Origin: Ephemeroptericola cinctiostellae
Lineage (GTDB): Bacteria > Pseudomonadota > Gammaproteobacteria > Burkholderiales > Burkholderiaceae
Direction: 5' to 3'
DNA: 64,000 nucleotides
Assembly (NCBI RefSeq): GCF_003339525.1
Contig: NZ_CP031124.1
Location: 2,480,001-2,544,000 of the forward strand
Shown here: piece after piece, positions 18,236-28,159 of the stretch
How positions within the stretch are numbered: the stretch's first letter is position 1
Layout of the letters: every line of letters begins with the position of its first letter
Position numbers and translations under genes: made by a program
Notes under the pieces: generated by a model
What the model was told of the DNA's origin: nothing
The model's input: the letters and a program-made list of their open reading frames with translations, nothing else
The model's database searches: none

Positions 18236-19456
18236 ATGCAAAATCCCCAATCCAACTACCTCAGTCTCTCTCAAATTAAAAAAGACCAATCCTCCACCGC
18301 TTTGGCTGCGGCATTGGTCGCCATTCTGGCAGGCTATGGTGGGCCTTTGGCCATTGTCATCCAAGCGGCACAAGCAGGTAACCTGACCGAGGCACAAACG
18401 ACCTCCATGCTGTGGTCATTGTGTTTCACTTTCGGCTTGGCTGGCTTGCTCTTGAGTTATCTGACTCGCGTGCCCATCATCACCGCATGGTCCACGCCGG
18501 GTGCGGTATTCCTCATCACTGCATTACCCACAGTGCCCTATGCAGAAGCCATTGCTGGGTTTGTGGTGGCGGGTGCGGTGATCTTTTTGATCGGCATTTC
18601 AGGTGCTTTTGACACCGTGATGAACCGCATCCCCAAAACCATTGCGGCGGCTTTACTGGCAGGGATTTTGTTCAAATTTGGCATCAACACCTTCACCACA
18701 CTGGGCTCAGACACTGCACTGATGCTGCTCATGCTGTTCACTTACTTGATTGGCAAACGTTTTTTTGCACGCTACGCCGTGCTCGCCGTGCTCATCACGG
18801 GCTGCGTCTATGTCTTTGGTTTTAAAGGTGCAGCCATCCCTCATGTGCCCCTGCATCTGGCCACCCCCGTATGGACAACGCCAGAATTCACATTCAAAGG
18901 CATCGTCAACATTGGCCTGCCACTCGCACTCATCACCCTCACGGGGCAACAGATGACAGGCATCGCCGTATTGCGTGCTTCAGGTTACAATGCCATGCAA
19001 GCCCCAGCCAAACCATTGATTTCATTGACCTCGTTCCTATCCCTTATCACCGCACCATTCGGCAACTTTGGCATCAACCTCGCCGCCATCACCGCCGCGA
19101 TTTGCACTGAGAAAGAAAGTCACGCCGATCCAGCCAAGCGTTACATCGCAGGCTTATGGTGCGGCATTTTCAGCATATTCTTGGGGTTAATTGCAGGGGT
19201 GCTGGTGACATTTTTCTTGGGCTTGCCAAAAATTCTCATCACTGTACTCGCGGGTCTCGCCTTGCTCGGCGCGATTCTAAACGGATTGACCAATTTCAGT
19301 TCAAACAGCCACAAACCCGCCGAACGTGAAGCCGCTTTGGTGACATTCATGACATGCGCCTCGGGTGTGACGCTGTTTGATTTGGGCAGCGCATTTTGGG
19401 GCATTGTATTGGGCTGTGCGGCACATTTTATTTTGACTTACACAAAAAAATCATAA
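18236..19456 (+). CDS. BenE-family benzoate/H+ symporter
   Basis: The protein has about eleven hydrophobic segments and matches BenE/YdcO layout: ALAAALVAILAGYGGPLAIVIQAA at the start (residues about 20-45, split here by description), AWSTPGAVFLITALP, and the conserved FGNFGINLAAITAAICT. BenE imports benzoate in some bacteria, but many homologues stand alone without benzoate genes, as here, so the true substrate is open. ATG 18236 gives 406 residues and an N-terminus like YdcO; an upstream ATG at 18188 would add 16 residues. Confidence 0.85.
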   Translation: MQNPQSNYLSLSQIKKDQSSTALAAALVAILAGYGGPLAIVIQAAQAGNLTEAQTTSMLWSLCFTFGLAGLLLSYLTRVPIITAWSTPGAVFLITALPTVPYAEAIAGFVVAGAVIFLIGISGAFDTVMNRIPKTIAAALLAGILFKFGINTFTTLGSDTALMLLMLFTYLIGKRFFARYAVLAVLITGCVYVFGFKGAAIPHVPLHLATPVWTTPEFTFKGIVNIGLPLALITLTGQQMTGIAVLRASGYNAMQAPAKPLISLTSFLSLITAPFGNFGINLAAITAAICTEKESHADPAKRYIAGLWCGIFSIFLGLIAGVLVTFFLGLPKILITVLAGLALLGAILNGLTNFSSNSHKPAEREAALVTFMTCASGVTLFDLGSAFWGIVLGCAAHFILTYTKKS

Positions 19457-19532
19457 ATTATGCGCACAATCCGACGAAACATGATGCGTCAACCAAACAA
19501 CAGTATGGGGTGTTTTAGACACTGACTTGATT

Positions 19533-19538
19533 TATAAT
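19533..19538 (+). promoter_or_regulatory. Candidate -10 box of the SurA-like gene
   Basis: TATAAT at 19533-19538 lies 43 bases before ATG 19581. The region 17 bases upstream (TGTTTT) is a poor -35 box. AAAAGG before the ATG is a fair ribosome-binding site. Confidence 0.4.
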
Positions 19539-19580
19539 GCAACACAAGTCACCCCAATTTATCTAAAAGGATGTACCACA

Positions 19581-20564
19581 ATGAGCAAGCTTTTGAAAAA
19601 ATTATTAATGGTCGCTTTGGCCGTACCCACATTGGCCATGGCGCAGGTGAATTTAGACAAAGTGGTCGCAACGGTTGCAGGCGAACCCGTCACCGCCCAA
19701 GAAGTTCAAGAACAAATCAGCATCAATGTGGCGGTGGCCGCTCAAGAAGCAGAAGCCAATGGTAAAAAACTGAATTTGACCGAAGCACAAAAAAACGATG
19801 TCAAACAGAGTGCCTTCAATGAAATCATCAGCAATCGCTTGATGTTGAATAAAGCCAAAAACCTCAACATTGGCGTTTCCGACAATGACGCCACTCAAGC
19901 ATTGAACAACATTGCGCAAAGCCAAAACATCAGCGTTGAGCAATTTAAACAAAATGTGATCAAACAAGGCGGCGAAAAAGGTTGGGCGGCATTGAACCGT
20001 GATTTGCGCATGGATTTAATTAAGAATGCCCTCATCAAACATGAAGTGGAAGACAAGGTCAAAGTCTCATCCGATGAAGTCGATGCTTTTTTAGCAGAGC
20101 GTAAATTGGGCAAAAACAATCCAATTCCGAAAACCAAAGGCGTTCTCGCCAGTGATATTTTTGTTGCAGGCACTGATAAAAAAGCCAAGGATAAAATCAC
20201 CGCCGCCAAAGCACGTTTGGATGCCAATGAAGCATTTGACGCCGTTGCCCGCAGCACTTCAGAAAACCCAGAAACAGCGCAAAATGGCGGTAAAGTACCA
20301 TTCATTGCATTCGACAACTCAGCCGACCCTGCAATCACGAAAGCAATTGAAGGCTTAGCCGATGGCGCAACCAGCAGCATCATCACAACAAAGAACGGTT
20401 TGCACATCATCAAAGTTGAAAAGAAAACTGAAATCGAATTTGGCTTGGATGAACAAGTAAAAAATGCCAAGGCCGCCTTAATGGAGCAAAAAATGCCCGA
20501 AGCGTATAACACATGGTTGAAAAACTTGATGGAATCGGGTCAATCCTTGGTTGTGATTAAATAA
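19581..20564 (+). CDS. Periplasmic SurA-like peptidylprolyl isomerase (parvulin)
   Basis: A Sec signal peptide is clear (MSKLLKKLLMVALAVPTLAMAQ, cleavage probably after AMA). A helical SurA-N-like chaperone region follows to about residue 170, then a single parvulin (PPIC) domain (FDAVARSTSENPETAQNGG, then IITTKNGLHIIKVE). At 327 residues it is shorter than E. coli SurA, which has two PPIC domains. The neighbours pdxA and rsmA are those of surA in the usual lptD-surA-pdxA-rsmA order, so it may be the local SurA; lptD is replaced upstream by a BenE-type gene. ATG 19581 was chosen because it starts the signal peptide. It probably assists outer-membrane protein folding. Confidence 0.85.
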   Translation: MSKLLKKLLMVALAVPTLAMAQVNLDKVVATVAGEPVTAQEVQEQISINVAVAAQEAEANGKKLNLTEAQKNDVKQSAFNEIISNRLMLNKAKNLNIGVSDNDATQALNNIAQSQNISVEQFKQNVIKQGGEKGWAALNRDLRMDLIKNALIKHEVEDKVKVSSDEVDAFLAERKLGKNNPIPKTKGVLASDIFVAGTDKKAKDKITAAKARLDANEAFDAVARSTSENPETAQNGGKVPFIAFDNSADPAITKAIEGLADGATSSIITTKNGLHIIKVEKKTEIEFGLDEQVKNAKAALMEQKMPEAYNTWLKNLMESGQSLVVIK

Positions 20565-20638
20565 CAGCCAAGTTCACTCCCACCCAAGCTTTCAACTTTT
20601 GTTTTGCTGGGTCTACGATCGAAACGCTGTCCATAGAG

Positions 20639-20668
20639 AAAAGCCGCACACCGTGCGGCTTTTTTTTC
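20639..20668 (+). terminator. Rho-independent terminator after the SurA-like gene
   Basis: An 11-bp stem (AAAAGCCGCAC and complement) with a 3-base ACC loop is followed by a run of T. It separates the PPIase gene from pdxA. Confidence 0.88.
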
Positions 20669-20726
20669 AACCATTTGCCCACAATTCAATGGCCTGAAAT
20701 CGGATCGCAGGTGGTAAAATGGGCGC

Positions 20727-21791
20727 ATGGATTCCAATACCCCCCTTCCCCTCGCACTGACCACGGGTGAACCCGCAGGCATCGGTGCTGAAGTCAGTTT
20801 GCGCGCCGCATTGCAATGGCAAAACCAAACCCCGTCTTTAACCCCTCTTGTCCTTATGGGGGATTATGATTTTTTGATCGCCACTGCTCGCAACATGGCG
20901 CTTGATGTGCAATTTCGCCATTACGACGCCAATGCGCCGTTCACCCACACACAAGATGCGACCCAAATCATTCAAGTCGCTCATGTGCCCCTGCGTGCAC
21001 CAGCAACCGCAGGTCAACTGAGTACAGCCAATGCACCCCATGTGCTTGAGCTGCTGGACACCGCATTGAATGGCATTGCCTCACAACAGTTTTCAGGCAT
21101 GGTCACTGCCCCAGTCCATAAAGGCATCATCAATGATGCAGGCATCGCCTTCACAGGGCACACGGAATATCTGGCAGATAAAACCCAAACCGATCAAGTG
21201 GTGATGATGCTCGCCGGCGGTGGCATGCGCGTGGCTTTGGCAACCACCCATGTGCCGCTAAAACTCATTTCAGATGCGATCACCATCCCTTCGCTGACAC
21301 GCACACTGGACATTTTGCTGCATGATTTAACAGTCAAATTCAACATCGCTCAACCACGGGTGCTGGTCACGGGTCTGAACCCGCACGCAGGTGAAGGCGG
21401 TCACATGGGCATGGAGGAAATCGACGTCATCACACCCGTGATTCAGTCGTTCCAGCAACGCGGCCATGATGTGCGCGGCCCTTATCCCGCCGACACACTG
21501 TTTCAACCCCATTACTTAAATGATGCCGATGCGGTGTTGGCGATGTACCACGACCAAGGCTTGCCGGTGCTCAAGTACGCCAGCTTCGGTCATGGCGTCA
21601 ACATCACACTCGGTCTGCCCATCATTCGCACATCCGTCGATCATGGCACCGCCATTGATTTGGCTGGGAAAAACACCGCCGATGCCGGCAGCATGTTCGC
21701 CGCCATTCAATGCGCACATGACATGGTGCATGCCAGTCACATGAATGCCGCAGTGAACACCCAAACAAACGTTTCAACAAGGAAAATTTAA
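20727..21791 (+). CDS. pdxA: 4-hydroxythreonine-4-phosphate dehydrogenase
   Basis: PdxA oxidises 4-phosphohydroxy-L-threonine in the DXP-dependent pathway to pyridoxal phosphate. The 354-residue protein begins PLALTTGEPAGIGAEV, the family signature, and keeps the metal-site histidines in FTGHTEYLADKT, LNPHAGEGGHMGMEE and AMYHDQGLPVLKY. The end of the protein has the usual GTAIDLAGKNTADAGSM. PLP is the cofactor of many enzymes encoded in this window, but the link is general. The stop codon is immediately followed by the rsmA start. Confidence 0.95.
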   Translation: MDSNTPLPLALTTGEPAGIGAEVSLRAALQWQNQTPSLTPLVLMGDYDFLIATARNMALDVQFRHYDANAPFTHTQDATQIIQVAHVPLRAPATAGQLSTANAPHVLELLDTALNGIASQQFSGMVTAPVHKGIINDAGIAFTGHTEYLADKTQTDQVVMMLAGGGMRVALATTHVPLKLISDAITIPSLTRTLDILLHDLTVKFNIAQPRVLVTGLNPHAGEGGHMGMEEIDVITPVIQSFQQRGHDVRGPYPADTLFQPHYLNDADAVLAMYHDQGLPVLKYASFGHGVNITLGLPIIRTSVDHGTAIDLAGKNTADAGSMFAAIQCAHDMVHASHMNAAVNTQTNVSTRKI

Positions 21792-22583
21792 ATGTCTGCT
21801 CACATCGCCCGTAAACGCTTTGGTCAAAATTTTTTGCACGATCATGGCGTCATCAATGACATCATCCGCGCAATTGCCCCCAAAGAAGGCGACTGTTTAA
21901 TTGAAATTGGCCCCGGCTTGGCGGCCTTGACCGAACCCCTATTGGAATACATCCCCCACATGCATGCGGTCGAACTGGATCGAGACCTTGTTGCCCGCTT
22001 GGAAAAACGTTTCAAGCCTGAACAGTTAACCATTCATAGCACCGATGCATTGAATTTTGATTTTCTCAGCATTCCAGCAGGTGAAAAATCCCTACGCAAA
22101 GTGGTGGGCAATTTACCGTACAACATCTCCAGTCCATTGCTGTTTCACCTCGTGACCTTTGCCCCACACATTGATGTGCAAGTGTTTATGCTGCAAAAAG
22201 AAGTCATCGAACGCATGGTCGCCGCACCAAAGGACAAAGCCTATGGCCGACTGTCGGTGATGTTGCAGTACCGCTATGAAATGGAACACCTCTTCGATGT
22301 GCCGCCGCATGCGTTTACACCTGCGCCCAAAGTCACCTCAGCCATCGTTCGCATGTACCCCAAACCCATCAGCGCCCGCCATGCAAAAGATGAAGACCAT
22401 TTGTCCAAACTGGTCGCTCAAGCCTTCAGTCAGCGTCGAAAAATGTTGCGCAACACATTAAGCGGCGTGGTCACTGTGGCACAAATGCACGCCTGCGACA
22501 TCAAAGAAACCGCCCGCGCAGAAGAACTGTCTTTGGAGCAATTTGTCAATTTATCCAATCATTTGATCAATGTTTCAGCATAA
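21792..22583 (+). CDS. rsmA: 16S rRNA (adenine(1518)-N(6)/adenine(1519)-N(6))-dimethyltransferase
   Basis: RsmA (KsgA) dimethylates two adjacent adenines near the 3' end of 16S rRNA during late 30S assembly, using SAM. The 263-residue protein begins with RKRFGQNFLHDHGVI, has SAM motif I as LIEIGPGLAALTEPLL and the catalytic VVGNLPYNISSPLLFHL. The C-terminal helical domain ends AEELSLEQFVNLSNHL. It follows pdxA without a gap, a common conserved pair. Confidence 0.96.
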   Translation: MSAHIARKRFGQNFLHDHGVINDIIRAIAPKEGDCLIEIGPGLAALTEPLLEYIPHMHAVELDRDLVARLEKRFKPEQLTIHSTDALNFDFLSIPAGEKSLRKVVGNLPYNISSPLLFHLVTFAPHIDVQVFMLQKEVIERMVAAPKDKAYGRLSVMLQYRYEMEHLFDVPPHAFTPAPKVTSAIVRMYPKPISARHAKDEDHLSKLVAQAFSQRRKMLRNTLSGVVTVAQMHACDIKETARAEELSLEQFVNLSNHLINVSA

Positions 22584-22705
22584 CAACAATGCTTCAGTTA
22601 TTCAGTTATAGCAACAAATTAACGCGGCCATGTCAAAACACGCCTTGACTCCGTATCAAACCACAGGGTTTATCATCAACACATGATTAACCTTCGGCAC
22701 ACACC

Positions 22706-24925
22706 ATGACCACTGCACCCAACACCCCACGCCTCACCGACATTCACCTGCGCTTAGGTGGTGTCGCCTGTGTCGCCTGCACCGACTTGATTGAACGCGA
22801 CTTGCAACAGGTCGATGGCATTTACAGCGCGCAAGCCAACTACACCTTGCGCCGTGCTTTTGTTCAACTTGATGCCAGTAAAATTGCCGCCACCGACATC
22901 ATTGCCCGCATCGAGAAACTCGGCTACCACGCTTTTGAGGAGCAAACCCAAGACATCAGCGCCACCGAGAAAAAACAACAACGCAGCGAATTGTTTCGCA
23001 TGCTGGTCGCAGTGTTGTTGTTGATGCAAAGCATGATGTTCATGTACCCGTTCTACGTCTCATCCGACATGGACATGGGCTCCGACGTGGCTCGACTGAT
23101 GAAATGGGCCAATCTGGTGCTCACTTTACCCATCATATTTTATTGTGCCACTCCTATTTTTAAAGGCGCATGGGCAGAAATCCGCATGCGCCAGCTGGGC
23201 ATGGATTCACCCGTGGCACTCGCATTGATCGTTGCCTTCATTGCCAGTGTCTACGCCACCTTGACCAACATTGGCCACGTTTATTTCGACTCCATCACCA
23301 TGTTTGTGGGCTTGTTGCTGAGCGCACGTTACATCCAGTTCCGCGCACTGAATAAAGCCTCCAGTTACCTCAACGCCGTGTTGCAACACAAGCGCATGTT
23401 TGCTGAAAAAGTCATTGATTTTCCGATCAATAAAAACGTACAACTCACACCCGCCGATGAGCTCGCAGTGAACGATGTCGTCTTCATCGCCAGCGGTGAA
23501 ACCATTCCAGCCGATGCCACCTTGATCGAAGGCACAACCACGTGCTCACAAGCCTTACTCACAGGTGAGTCACAACCCATCCATAAAACAGTCGGTGATG
23601 CGGTGCTCGCAGGGGCAACCAACATCGAACAAGGCATTTATACTCGCATCACGGCAGCCCGTGGGGCCAGTGAACTCGACACCATTGAACGCCTCGCCCA
23701 ACAATCGGCCATGCACAAACCCGCTCTGGCTCGTGCTGCTGAACGCATGGCTCGCTATTTTTTATATGGCTTATTGGCCGTATGCGCCATTGCTGCCATA
23801 TATTGGGCGCTGCACGACAGCAGCCGCATCGTGCCCGTGGTCGTCTCAATTCTCATCATCACCTGCCCGTGTGCTTTGGCTTTGGCCGTCCCCACCGTTC
23901 TCACCGCAGCGACCAGCGCATTGGCCAAACACCACGTGCTTGTGATTCAACCTCAAGCCCTAGAAAACCTTGCCGCAGTGGACGTGTATGCCTTTGACAA
24001 AACAGGCACCCTCACTGAAGATGTGCAAACGTTGGAGCACATTGAACTGACCGACGCAGCCCGCGCCATTGATTTTTCCACAAACGACGCCTTACAAATT
24101 GCCGCCACACTCGAAGCCGCATCGCGCCACCCGATTGCCTTGGCCTTGCGCAAAGGACTGCAAGATCTAAAATTACCCGAACGCATGAGCGAAGTGGATG
24201 CTGTTGAACTGGTTGTTGCTCAAGGGGTCATCGGCAGTGTCGCAGGCTATGCTTACCGCATTGGCAAGCCCAATTTTGCCGCAGAACGCGAGCTCGGTGT
24301 ACACGAACACCCTGCGCAAATAGAGGGTAAAAGTGTGGCATTACTGTGTTCAGACGGTGAACTGCTGGCATGGTTCATCTTGGCCGACCGCACGCGCGCG
24401 CATGCGGCTGATTTGATCAAGGCTTTACAAAAAGACCAGCGTGAAGTGGTGCTCATCAGCGGAGATAAAAGCGATGTGGTGCATCCTTTTGCCTCTGAGC
24501 TGCACATCACACAAGCCTTTGCCAATGCCACCCCAGCCGACAAATTGGCACGCGTTCAAGCGTGGCAAAGCAACGGCAAAACCGTCGCCATGACAGGCGA
24601 TGGCATCAATGATGCCCCTGTTTTGCAACAAGCCGATGTTGCCATCGCCATGGGACACGGCAGCAGCCTCACGCAAATGCAAGCCGATCTTGTCGTTCAA
24701 TCAGGCGACTTAAACGATGTATATGCAGCCCACAGCATCGCCAAACGTGCGCGTATGTTGATCCATCAAAACCTCGCATGGGCACTGCTGTATAATTTAG
24801 TTGCCATTCCACTGGCCGCCACCGACCACGTCAACCCATTGATTGCCAGCATCGGCATGGCATTCAGCTCCCTGATTGTGGTGGGCAATGCCTTGCGCGT
24901 GCTGCGCCCCACGCCCCGTTTGTAG
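22706..24925 (+). CDS. ccoI: Cu+-type P1B ATPase for cbb3 oxidase assembly (CcoI/FixI-like)
   Basis: The 739-residue protein has an N-terminal heavy-metal domain (GGVACVACTDLIERDL, residues about 16-31, with CxxC), about eight membrane segments, the TGES actuator loop, the metal-site CPC motif in ITCPCALALAVPT, the phosphorylation site FDKTGTLTED, the HP motif (ASRHPIALAL) and the hinge MTGDGINDAPVL. A ccoS gene follows directly, which is the typical partner and makes CcoI more likely than a detoxifying CopA. Such pumps supply copper to the periplasm for maturation of cbb3 cytochrome oxidase. The oxidase genes themselves are not in the window. Confidence 0.92.
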   Translation: MTTAPNTPRLTDIHLRLGGVACVACTDLIERDLQQVDGIYSAQANYTLRRAFVQLDASKIAATDIIARIEKLGYHAFEEQTQDISATEKKQQRSELFRMLVAVLLLMQSMMFMYPFYVSSDMDMGSDVARLMKWANLVLTLPIIFYCATPIFKGAWAEIRMRQLGMDSPVALALIVAFIASVYATLTNIGHVYFDSITMFVGLLLSARYIQFRALNKASSYLNAVLQHKRMFAEKVIDFPINKNVQLTPADELAVNDVVFIASGETIPADATLIEGTTTCSQALLTGESQPIHKTVGDAVLAGATNIEQGIYTRITAARGASELDTIERLAQQSAMHKPALARAAERMARYFLYGLLAVCAIAAIYWALHDSSRIVPVVVSILIITCPCALALAVPTVLTAATSALAKHHVLVIQPQALENLAAVDVYAFDKTGTLTEDVQTLEHIELTDAARAIDFSTNDALQIAATLEAASRHPIALALRKGLQDLKLPERMSEVDAVELVVAQGVIGSVAGYAYRIGKPNFAAERELGVHEHPAQIEGKSVALLCSDGELLAWFILADRTRAHAADLIKALQKDQREVVLISGDKSDVVHPFASELHITQAFANATPADKLARVQAWQSNGKTVAMTGDGINDAPVLQQADVAIAMGHGSSLTQMQADLVVQSGDLNDVYAAHSIAKRARMLIHQNLAWALLYNLVAIPLAATDHVNPLIASIGMAFSSLIVVGNALRVLRPTPRL

Positions 24926-25001
24926 TGAAGCGCGAGTCAGTTTTACAGAATAAGCGTTACCCAGACATTGAATTATTTACGAATTTCACCATAGGATAAC
25001 C

Positions 25002-25160
25002 ATGGAAACCCTGTATTTGCTCATCCCACTGTCCGTCATTTTGGTTTTTCTCATCATTTACGGTCTGTGGTGGGCGGTTCACCGGGATCAATTCGACAAA
25101 CTGGACAAACATGGACAATCCATTTTTGATGACAACGAAGACGCATCCCATAAACGTTAA
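25002..25160 (+). CDS. ccoS: cbb3-type cytochrome oxidase assembly protein CcoS
   Basis: This 52-residue gene is short but clear: METLYLLIPLSVILVFLII starts the single membrane helix, followed by YGLWWAVHRDQFDKLDKHG and an acidic tail. The short helix followed by xxxQFDDLE-like residues is the CcoS signature. It lies 76 bases after ccoI on the same strand. CcoS is needed for cofactor insertion into cbb3 oxidase in other bacteria. The ATG is preceded by ATAGGATAAC, which includes a modest RBS. Confidence 0.88.
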   Translation: METLYLLIPLSVILVFLIIYGLWWAVHRDQFDKLDKHGQSIFDDNEDASHKR

Positions 25161-25188
25161 AACAGACCTATTTTTTGTGAGACTCAAT

Positions 25189-25551
25189 ATGTATGCTTCA
25201 ACATTCATTTTTGCCAAGAAACAGTTTGACGATGAATTTCATCGCCTCGATCAAGCCATCATAAAGATTGCAAGAAACATCAAGGGCTATGTGGGAGAGG
25301 AAAGCTGGGAAAACCCTGAAACGGGTTTGATCTCAAACGTATATTATTGGGAATCGCTTGAGGCCTTGCATGAGCTCATGCAACACCCCACACACAAACA
25401 GGCCAAAGCCTCCCAAAACTTGTGGTTAAATGGTTATCGCGTGATCATTTCTGAAATCATTCATACGTATGGCGATGACCAATTTCCGCACCCCATAGCG
25501 ACCCAACACACACCGCCCACCACGGGCAACACCAGTACTGGTGCGGATTGA
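25189..25551 (+). CDS. Small antibiotic-biosynthesis-monooxygenase-like (ABM) protein
   Basis: The 120-residue protein looks like a dimeric alpha+beta barrel ABM-type protein: MYASTFIFAKKQFDDEFHRL, GYVGEESWENPETGLISNVY and WESLEALHELMQHPTHKQA are the strand-helix pieces where the family has YWesleal...hp.H. Homologues bind or oxidise small aromatic molecules, or haem, but many have no known role. ATG 25189 was preferred over an in-frame start within ccoS. The C-terminal 25 residues are low-complexity (Pro/Thr-rich). Confidence 0.72.
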   Translation: MYASTFIFAKKQFDDEFHRLDQAIIKIARNIKGYVGEESWENPETGLISNVYYWESLEALHELMQHPTHKQAKASQNLWLNGYRVIISEIIHTYGDDQFPHPIATQHTPPTTGNTSTGAD

Positions 25552-25663
25552 AATTTAAAACAATGAAGTGCGCTTGCATTTTGCCGCCTTGAACATCGCC
25601 TCACAAAACAAACAGCACCTGCGCAGCAACGAAAACCCACAAAACAAGTATCAGTCAAACACA

Positions 25664-25695
25664 AAAAAGCCAGCCTGATAACAGGCTGGCTTTTT
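25664..25695. terminator. Bidirectional terminator between the ABM gene and ppsA
   Basis: A perfect 14-bp stem (AAAAAGCCAGCCTG at 25664-25677 and its complement at 25682-25695) with a 4-base loop has A and T tracts on the two sides. It serves the convergent genes. Confidence 0.9.
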
Positions 25696-25719
25696 AACGC
25701 TCATGAACAAAGAACTGAA

Positions 25720-28089
25720 TTACTCAGCCAATGCTTTCCACGTTTTAATCACGGTGTCAGGATTCAAAGAAATGGATTCAATGCCTTCTTCAACCAACCA
25801 CTTCGCAAAATCCTCATGATCCGAAGGGCCTTGACCACAAATACCAACGTATTTATTCATGCGACGGGCAGTGCTGATGGCACGGCTGAGCATAAATTTA
25901 ACCGCAGGATCGCGCTCATCAAAGTCTTTTGCCAACAACTCCATGCCTGAGTCACGATCAAGGCCCAAAGTCAATTGCGTCAAGTCATTTGAACCAATCG
26001 AGAAACCGTCAAAAATCTCCAAGAACTCCTCTGCCAAAATGGCATTCGACGGCACTTCGCACATCATGATGACGCGCAAGCCGTTTTCGCCTTGTTTCAG
26101 ACCTTTTTCAGCCAACAACTCAATCACTTTACGGCCTTGCTCGAGCGTACGCACAAACGGCACCATGATTTCCACATTGGTCAAACCCATTTCATCACGC
26201 ACACGCTTCATGGCTTCGCACTCCATCGCAAAAGCTTCTGAAAAGTCTTCTGAAATGTAACGTGACGCACCACGGAAACCGAGCATCGGGTTTTCTTCAT
26301 CGGGTTCATAACGCGAGCCACCGATGAGTTTTTTGTATTCGTTTGATTTGAAATCAGACAAACGCACAATCACTGGTTTTGGGTAGAATGCCGCGCCAAT
26401 GGTCGCTACGCCTTCTGTGACTTTATCAACGTAGAATGAACGCGGGTTCGCGTAGCCACGTGCCACCGACTCAACCGCTTTTTTCAAGTCGGCGTCAATG
26501 TTCGGGTATTCCAAAATGGCTTTTGGATGCACGCCAATGTTGTTGTTAATCACAAATTCCAAACGCGCCAAACCCACGCCTTTGTTCGGAATCTGACAGA
26601 AATTGAAAGCAAGCTGTGGATTGCCCACATTCATCATGATCTTGGTGGCGATTTCTGGCAATTCGCCACGCTCAACCTCCGACACTTCCATGTCAAGGAT
26701 GCCTTCGTAGACCTTACCCTCATCACCTTCTGAGCACGACACGGTCACAAGCATGCCATCTTTCAACACATCGGTCGCATCAGAGCAACCGACCACTGCA
26801 GGCACACCCAATTCACGTGCGATGATCGCCGCATGGCACGTACGACCGCCACGGTTAGTGACAATCGCTGCTGCACGTTTCATCACGGGTTCCCAGTTCG
26901 GGTCGGTCATGTCGGCAACCAAGATATCACCGGGTTGCACACGTTCCATTTCCGATGGATCCATGATCACGCGCACTGCGCCTGTACCAATTTTTTGGCC
27001 AATTGCACGGCCTGTCGTCAAAACTGTGGCGCTGCCTTTGAGCGCGTAACTCATTTCAGCTTTGCCGCCTTGCTGGCTTTTCACTGTCTCTGGACGTGCT
27101 TGCAAAATATAAATTTTGCCATCGTTGCCATCTTTGCCCCATTCGATGTCCATTGGACGACCGTAATGTTTCTCAATGATAACTGCGTATTCAGCAAGCT
27201 GTTTCACATCTGCATCGGTGATCGAGTAGCGATTGCGTTGCTCCAATGGAACATCCACTGTTTTCACTCGGCCTTCTTCGCCTTCTTTGGTGAATTCCAT
27301 TTTGATGAGTTTTGAACCGATAGAACGGCGGATGATCGCCTCTTTACCCAAAGCCAAAGTGGGTTTGAACACGTAAAATTCGTCAGGATTGACCGCGCCT
27401 TGCACCACCGTTTCACCCAAGCCATAGCTTGAAGTGATGAACACCACTTGATCAAATCCTGATTCAGTGTCAATCGTGAACATCACGCCCGATGAACCCA
27501 CGTCCGAACGCACCATGCGCTGAATGCCCGCAGACAGAGCCACTTCAGCGTGTGTAAAGCCTTTGTGCACGCGATATGCAATCGCACGGTCATTGTATAA
27601 AGAAGCAAACACGTGTTTGATTTTATCGAGCACGTCGTCAATGCCTGCAACGTTGAGGTAACTTTCTTGTTGACCCGCGAATGATGCATCAGGCAAATCT
27701 TCTGCTGTGGCCGATGAACGCACCGCAAATGATGCGTCAGCGGCATCGTCTTTGCTCAAATCAGCAAATGCAGCGCGGATGTCCGCTTCCAAAGTTGGTT
27801 GAAATGGCGCATCAACCACCCAGCCGCGAATGTCTGCACCTGCTGCAGCCAAAGCACGCACGTCCTCGATGTCCAAACCTTCGAGGCGCGCCGCGATTTT
27901 ATTGGTCAAATCATTGTGGGTCAGAAAATCACGGAAAGCTTGTGCAGTGGTTGCAAAGCCTGTCGGCACGCGCACACCAGCACCAGCCAACTGAGAAATC
28001 ATCTCACCCAAAGACGAGTTTTTACCGCCAACAGAGTCGACGTCCTCTTTCCGCAATTGCTCAAACGGCAATACATTGTGGTTCATCAT
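25720..28089 (-). CDS. ppsA: Phosphoenolpyruvate synthase (pyruvate, water dikinase)
   Basis: PpsA makes PEP from pyruvate and ATP for gluconeogenesis. The domain order is the ATP-grasp nucleotide-binding part (starting [18 protein letters not shown]), the swivelling phosphohistidine domain with catalytic His in [21 protein letters not shown] and the C-terminal PEP-binding TIM barrel ([29 protein letters not shown]). Start 28089 gives 789 residues, near the E. coli length, with GGAG a few bases upstream; the open frame extends further but with no family match. The activity should be controlled by PpsR, encoded at 34214. The leader holds an 11-bp inverted repeat. Confidence 0.95.
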   Translation of the reverse strand: MMNHNVLPFEQLRKEDVDSVGGKNSSLGEMISQLAGAGVRVPTGFATTAQAFRDFLTHNDLTNKIAARLEGLDIEDVRALAAAGADIRGWVVDAPFQPTLEADIRAAFADLSKDDAADASFAVRSSATAEDLPDASFAGQQESYLNVAGIDDVLDKIKHVFASLYNDRAIAYRVHKGFTHAEVALSAGIQRMVRSDVGSSGVMFTIDTESGFDQVVFITSSYGLGETVVQGAVNPDEFYVFKPTLALGKEAIIRRSIGSKLIKMEFTKEGEEGRVKTVDVPLEQRNRYSITDADVKQLAEYAVIIEKHYGRPMDIEWGKDGNDGKIYILQARPETVKSQQGGKAEMSYALKGSATVLTTGRAIGQKIGTGAVRVIMDPSEMERVQPGDILVADMTDPNWEPVMKRAAAIVTNRGGRTCHAAIIARELGVPAVVGCSDATDVLKDGMLVTVSCSEGDEGKVYEGILDMEVSEVERGELPEIATKIMMNVGNPQLAFNFCQIPNKGVGLARLEFVINNNIGVHPKAILEYPNIDADLKKAVESVARGYANPRSFYVDKVTEGVATIGAAFYPKPVIVRLSDFKSNEYKKLIGGSRYEPDEENPMLGFRGASRYISEDFSEAFAMECEAMKRVRDEMGLTNVEIMVPFVRTLEQGRKVIELLAEKGLKQGENGLRVIMMCEVPSNAILAEEFLEIFDGFSIGSNDLTQLTLGLDRDSGMELLAKDFDERDPAVKFMLSRAISTARRMNKYVGICGQGPSDHEDFAKWLVEEGIESISLNPDTVIKTWKALAE

Positions 28090-28110
28090 AAAAGCTCCAA
28101 AAGTTAAAAA

Positions 28111-28159
28111 GTTAGGTGAGCCTTCGGAAAAGGCCTTATTTTTCAATCGCTCACCTAAC
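28111..28159 (-). promoter_or_regulatory. Inverted repeat in the ppsA leader
   Basis: GTTAGGTGAGC (28111-28121) and its exact complement (28149-28159) flank a 27-base loop, about 22-70 bases upstream of the ppsA start. On the ppsA mRNA strand the hairpin is followed by CTTTTTAACTTTTG, so it could attenuate transcription or protect the 5' end. The function is inferred. Confidence 0.5.

Noticed and set aside
22645..22659. FNR/Anr-like box before ccoI (TTGACTCCGTATCAA)
   Set aside because: The half-sites resemble TTGAT and ATCAA but are separated by five bases instead of four and one half-site base differs, so it does not meet the consensus.
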